Shown one piece after another: positions 7,384-17,147 of a stretch of DNA of 64,000 nucleotides. Source of the stretch: Flavobacterium succinicans (GTDB taxonomy: Bacteria; Bacteroidota; Bacteroidia; Flavobacteriales; Flavobacteriaceae); the NCBI RefSeq assembly GCF_001662485.1, contig NZ_JMTM01000070.1, forward strand, positions 124,001 through 188,000, given 5' to 3'. The notes below the pieces were generated by a model. That model was not told where the DNA came from and made no database searches. It saw nothing but the letters and a program-made list of their open reading frames with translations. Numbering within the stretch: the first letter of the stretch is position 1; each line of letters starts with the position of its first letter. Made by a program: the position numbers and the translations under genes.

Positions 7384-8571
7384 TTATCCAGCCAAAGCGT
7401 CTTTGATTCTTTTTAAAGCTTCGGTTAATAAAGCTTCGCTGGTAGCGTAAGAGAAACGAATGCAATTTGGATTTCCAAAAGCGTCACCTGTTACAGTAGC
7501 AACACAAGCTTCTGCCAAAAGATACATAGAAACGTCGTTAGCATCTTTAATTTCGGTTCCTTTTAATGTTTTTCCGAAGAAAGAAGAAACGTCTGGGAAC
7601 ACATAAAAAGCCCCTTCTGGAACGTTGATTTTAATTCCAGGGATTTCTTTTAAAAGTCCAACCACTAAATCTCTACGGCTGTGGAAAGCCTGAACCATAT
7701 CTTTTAAGACCGATGGATCTGCATCTACAGCAGTTATGGTTGCTCTCTGTGCAATACTGTTGGCGCCAGAAGTAACTTGACCTTGGATTTTAGTACAGGC
7801 TTTTGCAATAAATTCTGGTGCACCAATATAACCAATTCTCCAACCTGTCATGGCAAAAGCTTTTGCTACTCCGTTTACGGTGATGGTTTTTTCTAACATT
7901 CCTGGAATAGAACCAATACTGCAAAAAGTTCCAGAGAAATTAATGTGCTCGTAGATTTCATCCGCTACTACATAAATATTTGGATGCTTTTCTAATACTT
8001 TAGCCAAAGCAGTCAATTCTTCTCTGTTGTACACTGAACCTGATGGGTTACAAGGAGAAGAGAACCACATCATTTTTGTTTTTGGTGTGATGGCTGCTTC
8101 TAATTGTTCTGGTGTGATTTTGAAATCTGTTTCTACAGAAGTAGGAACTTCAACAGGAACACCACCTGATAATTTTACAATCTCGAAATAAGAAACCCAG
8201 TAAGGTGCTGGTAAAATAACTTCGTCACCATCGTTTAACATTACTTGAGCAATGTTGTACAACGATTGTTTTGCACCTGTAGAAACTACAATTTGAGAAG
8301 GTTTGTATTCTAAGTTATTGTCTCTTTTGAATTTTCTACAAATGGCTTCTTTTAAATCTTGGTATCCGTCTACTGGAGAATAGGTGCTGTAGTTGTCGTC
8401 TATCGCTTTTTTTGCGGCTTCTTTAATAAAGTCAGGCGTATTGAAGTCAGGTTCACCCAAGCTTAAACTGATAATATCTTTTCCTTGTGCTTTTAATTCT
8501 CTTGCTAATGCTGCCATCGCTAAAGTTTGCGAAGTGGCAAGGTTGTTAATTCTGTCTGAAAGTGGATTCAT
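7384..8571 (-). CDS. Class I PLP-dependent aminotransferase (aspartate aminotransferase type)
   Basis: 395 residues, the normal length for fold-type I aminotransferases. Seen are SLGEPDFNTPDFIKEAA at the N-terminus, SSPCNPSGSVY (the NPxG motif), VVADEIYEHINF (PLP-pyridine aspartate), and the catalytic lysine in VNGVAKAFAMTGWRIGY. The C-terminal FSYATSEALLTEALKRI carries the substrate-carboxylate arginine. It is most similar to bacterial Ib aspartate/prephenate aminotransferases, which move amino groups between aspartate and 2-oxoglutarate; exact specificity cannot be read from sequence. A strong terminator follows. Confidence 0.92.
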   Translation of the reverse strand: MNPLSDRINNLATSQTLAMAALARELKAQGKDIISLSLGEPDFNTPDFIKEAAKKAIDDNYSTYSPVDGYQDLKEAICRKFKRDNNLEYKPSQIVVSTGAKQSLYNIAQVMLNDGDEVILPAPYWVSYFEIVKLSGGVPVEVPTSVETDFKITPEQLEAAITPKTKMMWFSSPCNPSGSVYNREELTALAKVLEKHPNIYVVADEIYEHINFSGTFCSIGSIPGMLEKTITVNGVAKAFAMTGWRIGYIGAPEFIAKACTKIQGQVTSGANSIAQRATITAVDADPSVLKDMVQAFHSRRDLVVGLLKEIPGIKINVPEGAFYVFPDVSSFFGKTLKGTEIKDANDVSMYLLAEACVATVTGDAFGNPNCIRFSYATSEALLTEALKRIKDALAG

Positions 8572-8619
8572 TTTTATAGTAAATAGTAATTAGTTCGTGA
8601 TGGATTTAGCGCTAGTTAA

Positions 8620-9714
8620 TTAGGCTAATTCTGGTTTCATTCCCAATTCTTTCAAATGTTTGAAATGGGCAATTACAGCACTTCGCATCGTTTTGTATTC
8701 ATAGTATGGAAGGTTGCATTCTTGAGCGGTTTCCTTCACAATCTTTGCAATTTTTCCGTAGTGAATATGACTGATGTTTGGGAAAATGTGATGTTCGATT
8801 TGGTGATTTAATCCTCCAGTATACCAATTAACAATGGCATTTTTTGGAGCAAAATTGGTTGTAGTAAACAATTGGTGTATCGCCCAAGTGTTTTCGATTT
8901 CTCCGTTTTCATTTGGTAATGGATTGGTTGTTTCTTCCACCACGTGAGCTAGTTGGAAAACAACACTTAAAATAAGTCCAGCAGTATAATGCATAACAAA
9001 AAAGCCAATTAATACTTGCCACCAAGTGATGCCAATTACCATAGGCAAAACGATCCAAATAGAAACATAAATTATTTTAGTGATGATTAAAGTTGTCCAA
9101 AGGATTTTTGGGCTTTTAGGTTCACCATATGATAATTTGCGTTTCAAATAACTTTTCATTTGTTTGAAATCGGTAGTAATGGCCCAATTGAAGGTCAATA
9201 AACCATACAAAAAGATGGAATAATAGTGTTGAAAACGGTGAAATTTTTGCCATTTGGCTTCTTTCGTAAAACGAATAATTCTTCCTGCATCTAAGTCTTC
9301 GTCATGACCAGGAATATTGGTGTACGTGTGGTGTAAAACATTGTGTTGTACTTGCCAGTTGTACACATTACCGGCTAGGATGTAAATTGATCCTCCCATA
9401 AATTTGTTAACCCAACTTTTAGTGGAATATGAACCATGATTTCCGTCGTGCATTACGTTCATTCCAACTCCTGCCATTCCAATACCGATAACGATAGTCA
9501 GCAATAAATAAGCCCAAAACGGAAGGTCAAGCGTTAGAATAATAAAATAAGGAGCCAAAAAAACAGTAAATAAGATGATGGTTTTTAAATGCAATTTCCA
9601 GTTTCCGGTTTTTTGTATGTTGTTTTCTTTAAAGTAGCTGTTAACTCGAGAGTTAAGTGTTCTAAAGAATTTTAAATTGTCTTGCTTTGCAAAAGTAGGT
9701 GCAGTAGTATTCAT
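8620..9714 (-). CDS. Fatty acid (acyl-CoA/acyl-lipid) desaturase
   Basis: 364 residues. The three histidine boxes of membrane di-iron desaturases are present: HDGNH (about residue 88), HNVLHH (about 122) and HQIEHH (about 302). The QxxHH form of the third box is typical of front-end (delta-5/6-like) desaturases. About four hydrophobic segments (for example IILFTVFLAPYFIILTL and YLLLTIVIGIGMAGVGMNV) anchor it in the inner membrane. Probable role: introducing double bonds to maintain membrane fluidity. A TACATTTG -7 element lies at 9734-9741. Confidence 0.92.
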   Translation of the reverse strand: MNTTAPTFAKQDNLKFFRTLNSRVNSYFKENNIQKTGNWKLHLKTIILFTVFLAPYFIILTLDLPFWAYLLLTIVIGIGMAGVGMNVMHDGNHGSYSTKSWVNKFMGGSIYILAGNVYNWQVQHNVLHHTYTNIPGHDEDLDAGRIIRFTKEAKWQKFHRFQHYYSIFLYGLLTFNWAITTDFKQMKSYLKRKLSYGEPKSPKILWTTLIITKIIYVSIWIVLPMVIGITWWQVLIGFFVMHYTAGLILSVVFQLAHVVEETTNPLPNENGEIENTWAIHQLFTTTNFAPKNAIVNWYTGGLNHQIEHHIFPNISHIHYGKIAKIVKETAQECNLPYYEYKTMRSAVIAHFKHLKELGMKPELA

Positions 9715-9733
9715 AGGGATTTTTAGATAATTG

Positions 9734-9741
9734 CAAATGTA
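9734..9741 (-). promoter_or_regulatory. -7 element of the desaturase gene
   Basis: TACATTTG on the minus strand, an exact TAnnTTTG match, 19 bp upstream of the ATG at 9714. The -33 element is unclear. Confidence 0.5.
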
Positions 9742-9799
9742 ACTATTATAAATTTTCGAATATGCATTATTGAGTTAAAAATTTCCGCACTAAAATAAG

Positions 9800-9807
9800 T
9801 ACTTTTG
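9800..9807 (+). promoter_or_regulatory. -7 element of rsmG
   Basis: TACTTTTG, matching TAnnTTTG, ends 16 bp before the rsmG ATG at 9824. The nearest TTG upstream (9770-9772) is 27 bp away, longer than usual, so the -33 assignment is doubtful. Confidence 0.5.
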
Positions 9808-9823
9808 TTAAAAATTTTATACC

Positions 9824-10453
9824 ATGGATGAAATTCTAAAGTATTTTCCTGATTTGACAGAGGTGCAAAAAGAACAGTTTGCAAAATTGGATTTTTTGTA
9901 CCACGATTGGAATGAAAAGATAAATGTTATTTCTAGAAAAGATATAGATGCTTTGTATACCAAACATGTTTTGCATTCGTTAGGAATTGCCAAAATAAAT
10001 AAATTCGAACCTGGGACTTATGTGTTGGACGTGGGGACAGGTGGCGGTTTTCCTGGAATTCCACTAGCTATTTTGTTTCCAGAAACACGTTTTTATTTGA
10101 TTGATGTTATTGCCAAAAAAATAAAAGTGGTCAAAGCGGTTGCTGAAGCTTTAGAATTAAAAAACGTAAAAGCAGAACAGATTCGTGCCGAAAATGTAAA
10201 AGGCGATTTTGATTTTATTGTAAGTCGAGCGGTGACCAACATGCCAGACTTTGTTTCTTGGGTAAAAACCAAAATCAAAAAACAACACAAACACGAATTG
10301 AAAAATGGAATTTTGTATTTAAAAGGAGGCGATTTGACCGAAGAGTTGAAGGATTTTCCGAAAGCTACAGAATATAATTTGGCCGACATTTTTGAAGATG
10401 AATTTTTTGAAACCAAAAAAGTGGTGCACTTGCCGTTGAAGTTTGTGGTGTAA
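9824..10453 (+). CDS. rsmG: 16S rRNA (guanine527-N7)-methyltransferase RsmG
   Basis: 209 residues, the standard RsmG (GidB) length. The SAM-binding motif is VLDVGTGGGFPGIPLAILFP, followed by an acidic strand (FYLIDVIAKKIKVV) and FDFIVSRAV, a family signature. The enzyme methylates G527 of 16S rRNA in the 30S decoding region; loss of function gives low-level streptomycin resistance in other bacteria. It stands alone, divergent from the desaturase. Confidence 0.95.
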   Translation: MDEILKYFPDLTEVQKEQFAKLDFLYHDWNEKINVISRKDIDALYTKHVLHSLGIAKINKFEPGTYVLDVGTGGGFPGIPLAILFPETRFYLIDVIAKKIKVVKAVAEALELKNVKAEQIRAENVKGDFDFIVSRAVTNMPDFVSWVKTKIKKQHKHELKNGILYLKGGDLTEELKDFPKATEYNLADIFEDEFFETKKVVHLPLKFVV

Positions 10454-10483
10454 TTTATATTGCTCACAAAAAAGGATCCATTT

Positions 10484-10585
10484 TCCCTATTAACCCCGAT
10501 GGGAGCGGCATCCTTGCTTGACGGGGTTCGGCAAGCAAGATATAGCGTACAGCGGGACTTTGCTGGCTAAAATGCCTTTTGATGC
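10484..10585 (-). repeat. Dispersed hairpin element, copy A
   Basis: Same family as 23993-24106, 32188-32342 and 40607-40728, here in the opposite orientation. On the minus strand it reads TCCCGCTGTACGCTATATC, then a small stem (10513-10520 with 10532-10539), then GGATGCCGCTCCCATCGGGG. The flanks are conserved between copies while the stem sequence differs. It fills the space between the convergent rsmG and pruA genes. Confidence 0.7.
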
Positions 10586-10609
10586 TGTTCCTAAAATAGA
10601 GTAAACAAT

Positions 10610-10650
10610 AAACCCCACAAAAATCAATGTTGATTTATGTGGGGTTTTTA
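10610..10650. terminator. Bidirectional intrinsic terminator after pruA
   Basis: Stem AAACCCCACA (10610-10619) with TGTGGGGTTT (10638-10647), extended by an inner AAATCA/TGATTT pairing (10621-10626 with 10631-10636). There is a T-run on the plus side and an A-run on the minus side. It lies 20 bp past the pruA stop and can serve the convergent rsmG too. Confidence 0.85.
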
Positions 10651-10669
10651 AATAATTGTGTTTAGAAAA

Positions 10670-12298
10670 TTATTCTCCTAAAAATGGATATCTGTAATCT
10701 TCTGGTGTTACAAAAGTTTCTTTGATAGTTCTTGGAGAAACCCAACGCAATAAGTTCAAGGCAGAACCTGCTTTGTCGTTGGTTCCTGAAGCTCTTGCGC
10801 CTCCAAACGGTTGCATACCTACTACAGCGCCCGTTGGTTTGTCGTTGATGTAGAAATTACCAGCTGCATTTTGTAAAGCAACAGTAGCTTCTTCGATGGC
10901 GTAACGGTCTTGACTGAAGATGGCTCCTGTTAAAGCGTACTCAGAAGTAGTGTCTACCAATTTTAAGGTTTCTGCCCAATTTGCATCTTCGTAAACATAG
11001 ATGGTGATTACAGGACCGAATAATTCGGTTTCCATAGTAGTGTACTTAGGATTGCTGGTTACGATAATGGTAGGTTCAATAAAATACCCCACTGATTTGT
11101 CGTAATTTCCACCAACAATAATTTCAGCATCAGTAGCTGCCTTAGCTTGATCAATATAGCTAGCTAATTTGTCAAATGAACCTTCGTGGATTACGGCTGT
11201 AATAAAGTTACTAAAATCTTCTGGAGAACCCATTTTCATGGATTTGGTGTCTGTAATCAATTGTTCTTTTAAGGCTGGCCACATACTTTGAGGGACATAA
11301 GCTCTTGAAGCGGCAGAACATTTTTGTCCTTGGAACTCGAAAGCGCCACGAACAATTCCAGTCGCTACTTGTTTTACATTAGCACTTGGATGCGCTACCA
11401 CGAAATCTTTACCACCAGTTTCTCCTACAATTCTTGGGTACGTTTTATAATGATGAATATTGGTTCCGATTTTAGACCAGATATCTTTAAATACATGTGT
11501 TGAACCTGTAAAATGAATTCCAGCAAAATCACGACTTGCCAAAACCGTATCAGTAATCATTAAAGCATCTCCAAAAACCACGTTGATTACGCCATCAGGA
11601 ACTCCTGCTTCTTTGAACACATCGATGATGATTTTTGCAGAGAATACTTGGCTGTCACTTGGCTTCCAAATTACTACGTTACCCATCATAGCAGCACTTG
11701 CTGGAAGATTGGCAGCAATAGCGGTAAAGTTGAATGGAGTGATTGCGTATACGAATCCTTCTAGCGGGCGGTATTCTAATCGGTTCCACATATCAGAAGT
11801 CGATTTAGGTTGATCAGCATAGATTTGAGTCATAAATTCTACGTTGAAACGTAAAAAGTCAATTAACTCGCAAGATGCATCGATTTCAGCTTGATGAATA
11901 TTTTTAGATTGTGCAATCATAGTTGCAGCGTTGATTTTCGCTCTGTAAGGTCCAGCAATCAACTCGGCAGCTTTTAAGAATATAGCCGCACGTTGTTCCC
12001 ATGCCATGTTTGCCCATGCTGTTCTGGCTTCTAAAGCATTGGCGATAGCTTTTTCAATATGTGTTTTTTCGGCTAAATGATACGTTCCTACCACATGTTG
12101 GTGATCGTGTGGAGCGGTCATGTTTCTAGTATTACCCGTTTTGATTTCTTCGCTACCAATGTATAAAGGAACGTCAATTTTTGAATTCCACATGGCTTTG
12201 TATGCTGCAAGAACTGCTGCTTTTTCTGGGGAGTTAGGGGTGTAACCTTTTACAGGTTCGTTAACCGCTTTGGGTACATTAAAAAATCCTTTTAGCAT
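10670..12298 (-). CDS. pruA: L-glutamate gamma-semialdehyde dehydrogenase (delta-1-pyrroline-5-carboxylate dehydrogenase)
   Basis: 542 residues, matching the stand-alone P5C dehydrogenase (ALDH4-like) group rather than bifunctional PutA. The catalytic cysteine is in FQGQKCSAASRAY (about residue 327) and the general-base glutamate in IVGETGGKDFVV. The family-specific N-terminus (FFNVPKAVNEPVKGYTPNSP) is present. It oxidises glutamate semialdehyde to glutamate with NAD+, the second step of proline catabolism. Proline dehydrogenase (putA/prodh) is not in this window. A 65-base leader follows a TACTTTTG element at 12363-12370. Confidence 0.95.
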   Translation of the reverse strand: MLKGFFNVPKAVNEPVKGYTPNSPEKAAVLAAYKAMWNSKIDVPLYIGSEEIKTGNTRNMTAPHDHQHVVGTYHLAEKTHIEKAIANALEARTAWANMAWEQRAAIFLKAAELIAGPYRAKINAATMIAQSKNIHQAEIDASCELIDFLRFNVEFMTQIYADQPKSTSDMWNRLEYRPLEGFVYAITPFNFTAIAANLPASAAMMGNVVIWKPSDSQVFSAKIIIDVFKEAGVPDGVINVVFGDALMITDTVLASRDFAGIHFTGSTHVFKDIWSKIGTNIHHYKTYPRIVGETGGKDFVVAHPSANVKQVATGIVRGAFEFQGQKCSAASRAYVPQSMWPALKEQLITDTKSMKMGSPEDFSNFITAVIHEGSFDKLASYIDQAKAATDAEIIVGGNYDKSVGYFIEPTIIVTSNPKYTTMETELFGPVITIYVYEDANWAETLKLVDTTSEYALTGAIFSQDRYAIEEATVALQNAAGNFYINDKPTGAVVGMQPFGGARASGTNDKAGSALNLLRWVSPRTIKETFVTPEDYRYPFLGE

Positions 12299-12362
12299 AT
12301 TTTTTATATTAGATAATTGAACAGAAAATTACGATGATTGGGCTATAGGTAATAATTTGATG

Positions 12363-12370
12363 CAAAAGTA
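12363..12370 (-). promoter_or_regulatory. -7 element of pruA
   Basis: TACTTTTG on the minus strand (TAnnTTTG), 64 bp upstream of the pruA ATG. A TTTG at 12396-12399 (minus strand) lies 25 bp further upstream as a possible -33. Confidence 0.5.
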
Positions 12371-12418
12371 CAAAGTAAAAATGAAATTTTAATTCCAAAT
12401 AACAGAATAAAAGTCAAA

Positions 12419-12805
12419 TTAATTCAAAGCAAAAGGTGCGCATAGTCTAAAATTAGGCACAATCACTTTGAAATTTTTTGTAGTGGTGAAATTAATCATG
12501 TTGAAGTATCCTTTCATGGCACCATAAGGCGAGGATAATAAACAACCAGAGCTGTAGGTGTGTTGTTCACCCGGTTTTAATACAGGTTTTTTTCCGATGA
12601 CTCCTTCGCCATCTACCAACTCATTGTAATTGAGTGAATCGAAGATTTCCCAATGTCGAGAGGTAAGTTGGACAGAATCTTTGCTGTGATTCTCAATTGT
12701 TATTTGGTAACTAAAAGCAAAATGTATTTTATAGTTTTTGAAGTAAGTCCCTTCAAAACTAGTCAAAACTGATATTTTTATGCCTCTTGTTATTTGTGAA
12801 ACCAT
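12419..12805 (-). CDS. apaG: ApaG domain protein
   Basis: 128 residues, the size of stand-alone ApaG proteins (fibronectin-III-like fold, associated with Co2+ resistance and Mg2+ efflux in enterics). The family signature is clear: YQITIENHSKDSVQLTSRHW, then DGEGVIGKKPVLKPGEQHTY, then YGAMKGYFNM. Cytoplasmic. Single gene with a TAATTTTG -7 element at 12835-12842. The biochemical role remains uncertain for the family. Confidence 0.93.
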   Translation of the reverse strand: MVSQITRGIKISVLTSFEGTYFKNYKIHFAFSYQITIENHSKDSVQLTSRHWEIFDSLNYNELVDGEGVIGKKPVLKPGEQHTYSSGCLLSSPYGAMKGYFNMINFTTTKNFKVIVPNFRLCAPFALN

Positions 12806-12834
12806 AATTGTGAAAAGTAGCTGCTGAATAATGA

Positions 12835-12842
12835 CAAAATTA
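12835..12842 (-). promoter_or_regulatory. -7 element of apaG
   Basis: TAATTTTG on the minus strand, 29 bp before the ATG at 12805, and just inside the gap following the plug-protein gene end. No clear -33 element. Confidence 0.4.
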
Positions 12843-12873
12843 CAAAAAAATGTATTGATTTTTAATTTTTTAT

Positions 12874-14136
12874 TTAATTGGTAATGTTAATTGAATTCAA
12901 TGTGACAAAACCAATTACGCGATCATATCTTTGTGTGTTTTCTCTGTAATATACGATTACTTCATATTCATTTTCAGTTTGATAGAAATTACCATCGATA
13001 CTGTTTTCGGGATCTAAATTTCCTTTAGCGTCAGCAACAACATATTGATAATTGGTAAAACCTTGTTTGATGAGCAGGGCTTTTTCGTAAAGGTTTTTTT
13101 TCTGATTGTATTCCATTTTGTTTTCGGGAGTAAGCGCATAATTGTTGAACATACCCGTGATGTAAATGTCTTTGTCTACTCGAAAGCTTGGGGCAGAGAG
13201 ACTAAAATAAATCCACGCGTAATCGGCTTCGATTTTTTGATTGGTGGCATTCAAGTTTCGAACTACAAAGTTTCCGTTGGCATCAAGTGTAAAACTATAG
13301 GGAAAGTTCGCTCTGGCTTCGTCTGTAAATAAAAAACCGTTATAAATACCGCCACTCGAACTTATTCTGGAAACATTGTTCGAGGCATTTCTGATTTCTT
13401 TATTGTCAAAAAAACGAAATTCATTGCCGGCCCAAAATTGTGTTTCAGTATCGTATTTGTAAATTAATTCGTTGCCAATGGTGTATTGCGGAGCAATGTT
13501 TTTGATTCCCGTGTTGAATTGACGATTTTGTAAAAGAAGCACCTTGACATTTTGTAATGGATTTTGAAAAGTAAGGCTCTTAGACGTTATGGAAAAATCT
13601 AGGTTTTGTTTGCTTTCAATGGTGCTCAAGTTTCTACCTCTCTTGATTTGCAAGCGTACTGACGCTAGGTCTTCGTAAATAATAAATTTCCTTGAAAAAA
13701 CAACTTCTCTATCTTCATTTAATATTTTGATCATATAATTGCCACTCAAAGCCAATTGTGTAAACTGATTGGGTATGCTTAATTGGTAATGTGAGTACAA
13801 TTGCAAACAGTTAAAGGAATTAGAGTAATTAATAATTCTTTGGTTGTCAAGGCCTTTAAGGTATTCTTGTTTGGGAATATCTGAAGGCACCCAGTTGTAG
13901 TCACAATGAATAATTTCGTAGTAATAATTGGCTTCATTCCCAAATAAATCATCAAAATTAAGCTCGAATGCTTCCCCCAATTTAAAGACCGGAATTACAT
14001 TTTGGCCATTGTCCATAAAGGAAATAGTCTTAATGTTGTAAGGTGGGATTATTTCTTGAAGGTTTTGAGCTTCAATGATTTCTATAGATAAAAAGCCAAG
14101 TACTCCCAAGAAGATTTTAAATAAACGGTACCGCAT
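12874..14136 (-). CDS. Type IX secretion system plug protein (DUF5103)
   Basis: 420 residues with a signal peptide (IFLGVLGFLSIEIIEAQ). It matches the DUF5103 family: IKTISFMDNGQNVIPVFKLG at the start, HCDYNWVPSDIPKQEYLKG, and an all-beta remainder ending in VIVYYRENTQRYDRVIGFV. In Flavobacterium johnsoniae this protein was seen in cryo-EM structures closing the periplasmic side of the SprA translocon of the type IX secretion system (the Plug). It is consistent with the gliding genes gldB and gldC found further along. Apparently monocistronic. Confidence 0.85.
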   Translation of the reverse strand: MRYRLFKIFLGVLGFLSIEIIEAQNLQEIIPPYNIKTISFMDNGQNVIPVFKLGEAFELNFDDLFGNEANYYYEIIHCDYNWVPSDIPKQEYLKGLDNQRIINYSNSFNCLQLYSHYQLSIPNQFTQLALSGNYMIKILNEDREVVFSRKFIIYEDLASVRLQIKRGRNLSTIESKQNLDFSITSKSLTFQNPLQNVKVLLLQNRQFNTGIKNIAPQYTIGNELIYKYDTETQFWAGNEFRFFDNKEIRNASNNVSRISSSGGIYNGFLFTDEARANFPYSFTLDANGNFVVRNLNATNQKIEADYAWIYFSLSAPSFRVDKDIYITGMFNNYALTPENKMEYNQKKNLYEKALLIKQGFTNYQYVVADAKGNLDPENSIDGNFYQTENEYEVIVYYRENTQRYDRVIGFVTLNSINITN

Positions 14137-14308
14137 TTTTGATTATTTTGTAGTGTAAATATACTAAACCGCTTTATTTATCGTGTTTTTTTGTAGTTAA
14201 ATTGAGGATATTATTTTTTTAGAAGTAATTTCTGTTAATTTTTTTATAATAAAGATTTCGATTTGTAGTTAAATCTATAGTTTTATGCTATCAACAAAAC
14301 ATATTTTT

Positions 14309-17122
14309 ATGAAAAAATTCAACCAATTTGCACTAGGGATAATGTTGTTTCCTGTAGCAATATTAGCCCAAACTATGGATTATGGACAGGCTATTCCATT
14401 TGATCCTAATGTCAAAACCGGTAAACTCGATAATGGGTTAACCTACTACATTAAAAAGAATGCCAAACCAGAAAAGAAAGTAGACCTTAGATTGGTCGTA
14501 AACGCAGGTTCTATTTTGGAAGACGATGACCAACAAGGTTTGGCTCACTTTATGGAGCATATGTGTTTTAACGGCACAAAACGTTTTCCGAAGAATCAAT
14601 TAGTAGATTATTTACAAAGTATTGGAGTTAAATTTGGTCAGCATCTTAATGCTTACACTAGCTTTGACGAAACCGTTTATTTTCTTCCGATTCCTTCTGA
14701 TAATCCAGAAAAATTAGAGAAAGGATTCCAAATTTTAGAGGATTGGGCATTCAATACCGTATTGACACCTGAGGAAATTGATAAAGAACGAGGTGTAGTT
14801 CTGGAAGAATATCGTTTAGGATTAGGGGCTCAAAAAAGAATGATGGGGCGTTATCTTCCTAAAATGATGTACAATTCTAAATACGCCAATCGATTGCCAA
14901 TTGGTCAAAAAGAGATTTTAGAAAAATTCAAATACGAAACCTTAACTCGTTTCTATAAAGATTGGTACCGTCCCAATTTGATGAGCGTTATTGTGGTTGG
15001 TGATATTGATGTAGCCGAAATGGAAAAGAAAATTAAAGAACATTTCTCAGCTTATAAAAACCCAGCCAACGAAAAAGTGAGAAACGTTTTTGAAGTACCC
15101 AATCACAAGGAAACTTTTGTTGCGGTAGAAAGTGATAAAGAAGCTTCGAATACTCAGGTGCAGTTGGTCTACAAAGATTATGATGCACCAAAGAAGATTA
15201 CAACAATTGGAGATTTTAGAAGTTATCTTGTAGAAGGCTTGTTTACCACTTTATTGAACAATCGTCTTGAGGAATTGACTAATTCTGCTACACCGCCCTT
15301 TACTTTTGGATATTCCTATTATGGAGGGACGTATGCTAGAACTAAAAAGGCCTATCAGTCTGTTGCCATGATGGCTGAAGACAAGCAATTAAGCGCTTTG
15401 AAAGTGTTGGTGACCGAAAATGAAAGAGCCAGAAAATTTGGTTTTACTTCAGGTGAATTGGATAGAGCCAAAGCCGATTTCTTAGCACAAATTGAAAAGA
15501 ATTACAACGACAGAACTAAAACAGATTCCGAGAATTTTGTAGAAGAAATGCAATTGAATTTCCTTGAGCAAGAACCTCTACCTGGAATAGAATGGACTTT
15601 TGAAACCATGAAAAAAATATTGCCAACGATTGCTTTGGCAGATGTAAATGGGTTTATCAAAAATTATATCAAAGAAGATAATCGCGTGGTTGTTTTTACT
15701 GGACCACAAAAAGATAACTTGAAAAAAGTTACGGAACAAGAAGTGTTAGAAACGCTAAAAGTAAATGAAGCAGATTTGAAACCTTATGAAGATAAGGCGG
15801 TGGCGACGAGTTTACTTAGAAAAGAGGCAAAAGCAGGAACTATAGTAAAAAGAGAAGCCAATGCTACTTTAGGTACTAAAACGTTAGTCTTGTCTAATGG
15901 TGTAAAAGTAGTATACAAAACGACCGATTTCAAAAACGACGAAGTGCTTTTTGAAGCTGTAAGTTTAGGAGGAAGCAATTTGTACTCGAATGAAGTAATG
16001 AAAAAAGTACAATTTGCCAACGGAGCACTTGCCGAAGCAGGATTTTCAGGATTGAAATTGAATGACATCAACAAATTCATGACAGGAAAAATTGCACGTG
16101 TCAATCCATACATTGGTCAAACAACAGAAGGACTTAGAGGAAATACTACCCCAAAAGATTTAGAATATTTGTTCCAAATGGTGCATGCTTATTTTACTGA
16201 TTTGAATTTTGATCCAGAAGCATTTGAAGGCTTTAAACAAAAACAAGCTAGTTTCTTCAAAAACATGGCTTCACAACCACAATATTATTTCCAACAAGAG
16301 TTTTACACCTATTTGAATAAAGAAAACCCAAGATTTAACGGAATCATGCCAACAGATAAATCGTGGGCCGAAACGGATTATAAGTTAGCGTATGACAAAT
16401 ACAAAGAGCGTTTTGCTAATGCCGCCGATTTTGAATTTTTCTTCGTTGGAAATGTAGACGATAAAACTATCGAAGCTTTTGCTACCAAGTACTTAGCTTC
16501 TTTGCCTACAACAGCAGCCAAAGAAAAAACAGTAGACTTAGGTTACCGTATGCTAAAAGGCGATTTGAAGAAAGTGGTGAACAAAGGAACCGATCCTAAA
16601 AGTAATGTGAATATTATGTTCTATGGAGAGGCAAAATATTCTCCAAAAGAAGCTTTAGCGATAGAAGCTTTAGGGGAAGTATTGACTATTAAATTGATTG
16701 AGCAATTGCGTGAATCTGAAAGCGGGGTATATGGGGTTTCAGCTCGTGGTAGTATGAACAAAGTGCCTTACGGATCTTATAATTTTACTATTAATTTTCC
16801 TTGTGGTCCTGATAATGCAGAGAAGCTTACAGCATCGGCATTGAACGAGTTACAAAAGATTATTACCAATGGTCCAGAGGAAAAAGATGTAGCCAAATAC
16901 AAAGAAGGAGAATTGGCCGATTATAGAAAAGACAGTAAAGAAAACCGTTTTTGGTTGACTAATTTCACTAGATCTTTCCTGTATGGAAGCAATCCTGAAA
17001 ACGCCTTGAAATACGAAGCCGAAGTGAATGCTATCACTGCAAAAGACATTCAAGAAGTGGCTAAAAAGTATTTAACCAAAGACAAAGTAATTGGGATGTT
17101 GATGCCTGAAAGCAAATCATAA
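14309..17122 (+). CDS. M16 family zinc metallopeptidase, secreted
   Basis: About 937 residues from the ATG at 14309, chosen over 14285 because it begins a clean signal peptide (MKKFNQFALGIMLFPVAILA). The inverted zinc motif HxxEH appears as HFMEH (about residue 80) in GLAHFMEHMCFNGT, with the downstream glutamate in DKERGVVLEEYR. Two M16 halves are present; the second (from about residue 540) lacks the zinc motif, as usual for single-chain pitrilysin-like enzymes. Probably periplasmic peptide degradation. A terminator follows. Confidence 0.92.
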   Translation: MKKFNQFALGIMLFPVAILAQTMDYGQAIPFDPNVKTGKLDNGLTYYIKKNAKPEKKVDLRLVVNAGSILEDDDQQGLAHFMEHMCFNGTKRFPKNQLVDYLQSIGVKFGQHLNAYTSFDETVYFLPIPSDNPEKLEKGFQILEDWAFNTVLTPEEIDKERGVVLEEYRLGLGAQKRMMGRYLPKMMYNSKYANRLPIGQKEILEKFKYETLTRFYKDWYRPNLMSVIVVGDIDVAEMEKKIKEHFSAYKNPANEKVRNVFEVPNHKETFVAVESDKEASNTQVQLVYKDYDAPKKITTIGDFRSYLVEGLFTTLLNNRLEELTNSATPPFTFGYSYYGGTYARTKKAYQSVAMMAEDKQLSALKVLVTENERARKFGFTSGELDRAKADFLAQIEKNYNDRTKTDSENFVEEMQLNFLEQEPLPGIEWTFETMKKILPTIALADVNGFIKNYIKEDNRVVVFTGPQKDNLKKVTEQEVLETLKVNEADLKPYEDKAVATSLLRKEAKAGTIVKREANATLGTKTLVLSNGVKVVYKTTDFKNDEVLFEAVSLGGSNLYSNEVMKKVQFANGALAEAGFSGLKLNDINKFMTGKIARVNPYIGQTTEGLRGNTTPKDLEYLFQMVHAYFTDLNFDPEAFEGFKQKQASFFKNMASQPQYYFQQEFYTYLNKENPRFNGIMPTDKSWAETDYKLAYDKYKERFANAADFEFFFVGNVDDKTIEAFATKYLASLPTTAAKEKTVDLGYRMLKGDLKKVVNKGTDPKSNVNIMFYGEAKYSPKEALAIEALGEVLTIKLIEQLRESESGVYGVSARGSMNKVPYGSYNFTINFPCGPDNAEKLTASALNELQKIITNGPEEKDVAKYKEGELADYRKDSKENRFWLTNFTRSFLYGSNPENALKYEAEVNAITAKDIQEVAKKYLTKDKVIGMLMPESKS

Positions 17123-17147
17123 ATCACAAAAGAGAACACAAAACCTA

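Noticed and set aside
10093..10467. 124-codon minus-strand open frame inside rsmG
   Set aside because: Complete shadow of rsmG, with low-complexity composition and no own promoter or family.
15784..16113. 109-codon minus-strand open frame in the M16 peptidase gene
   Set aside because: Antisense shadow of a well-supported gene, no recognisable domain.
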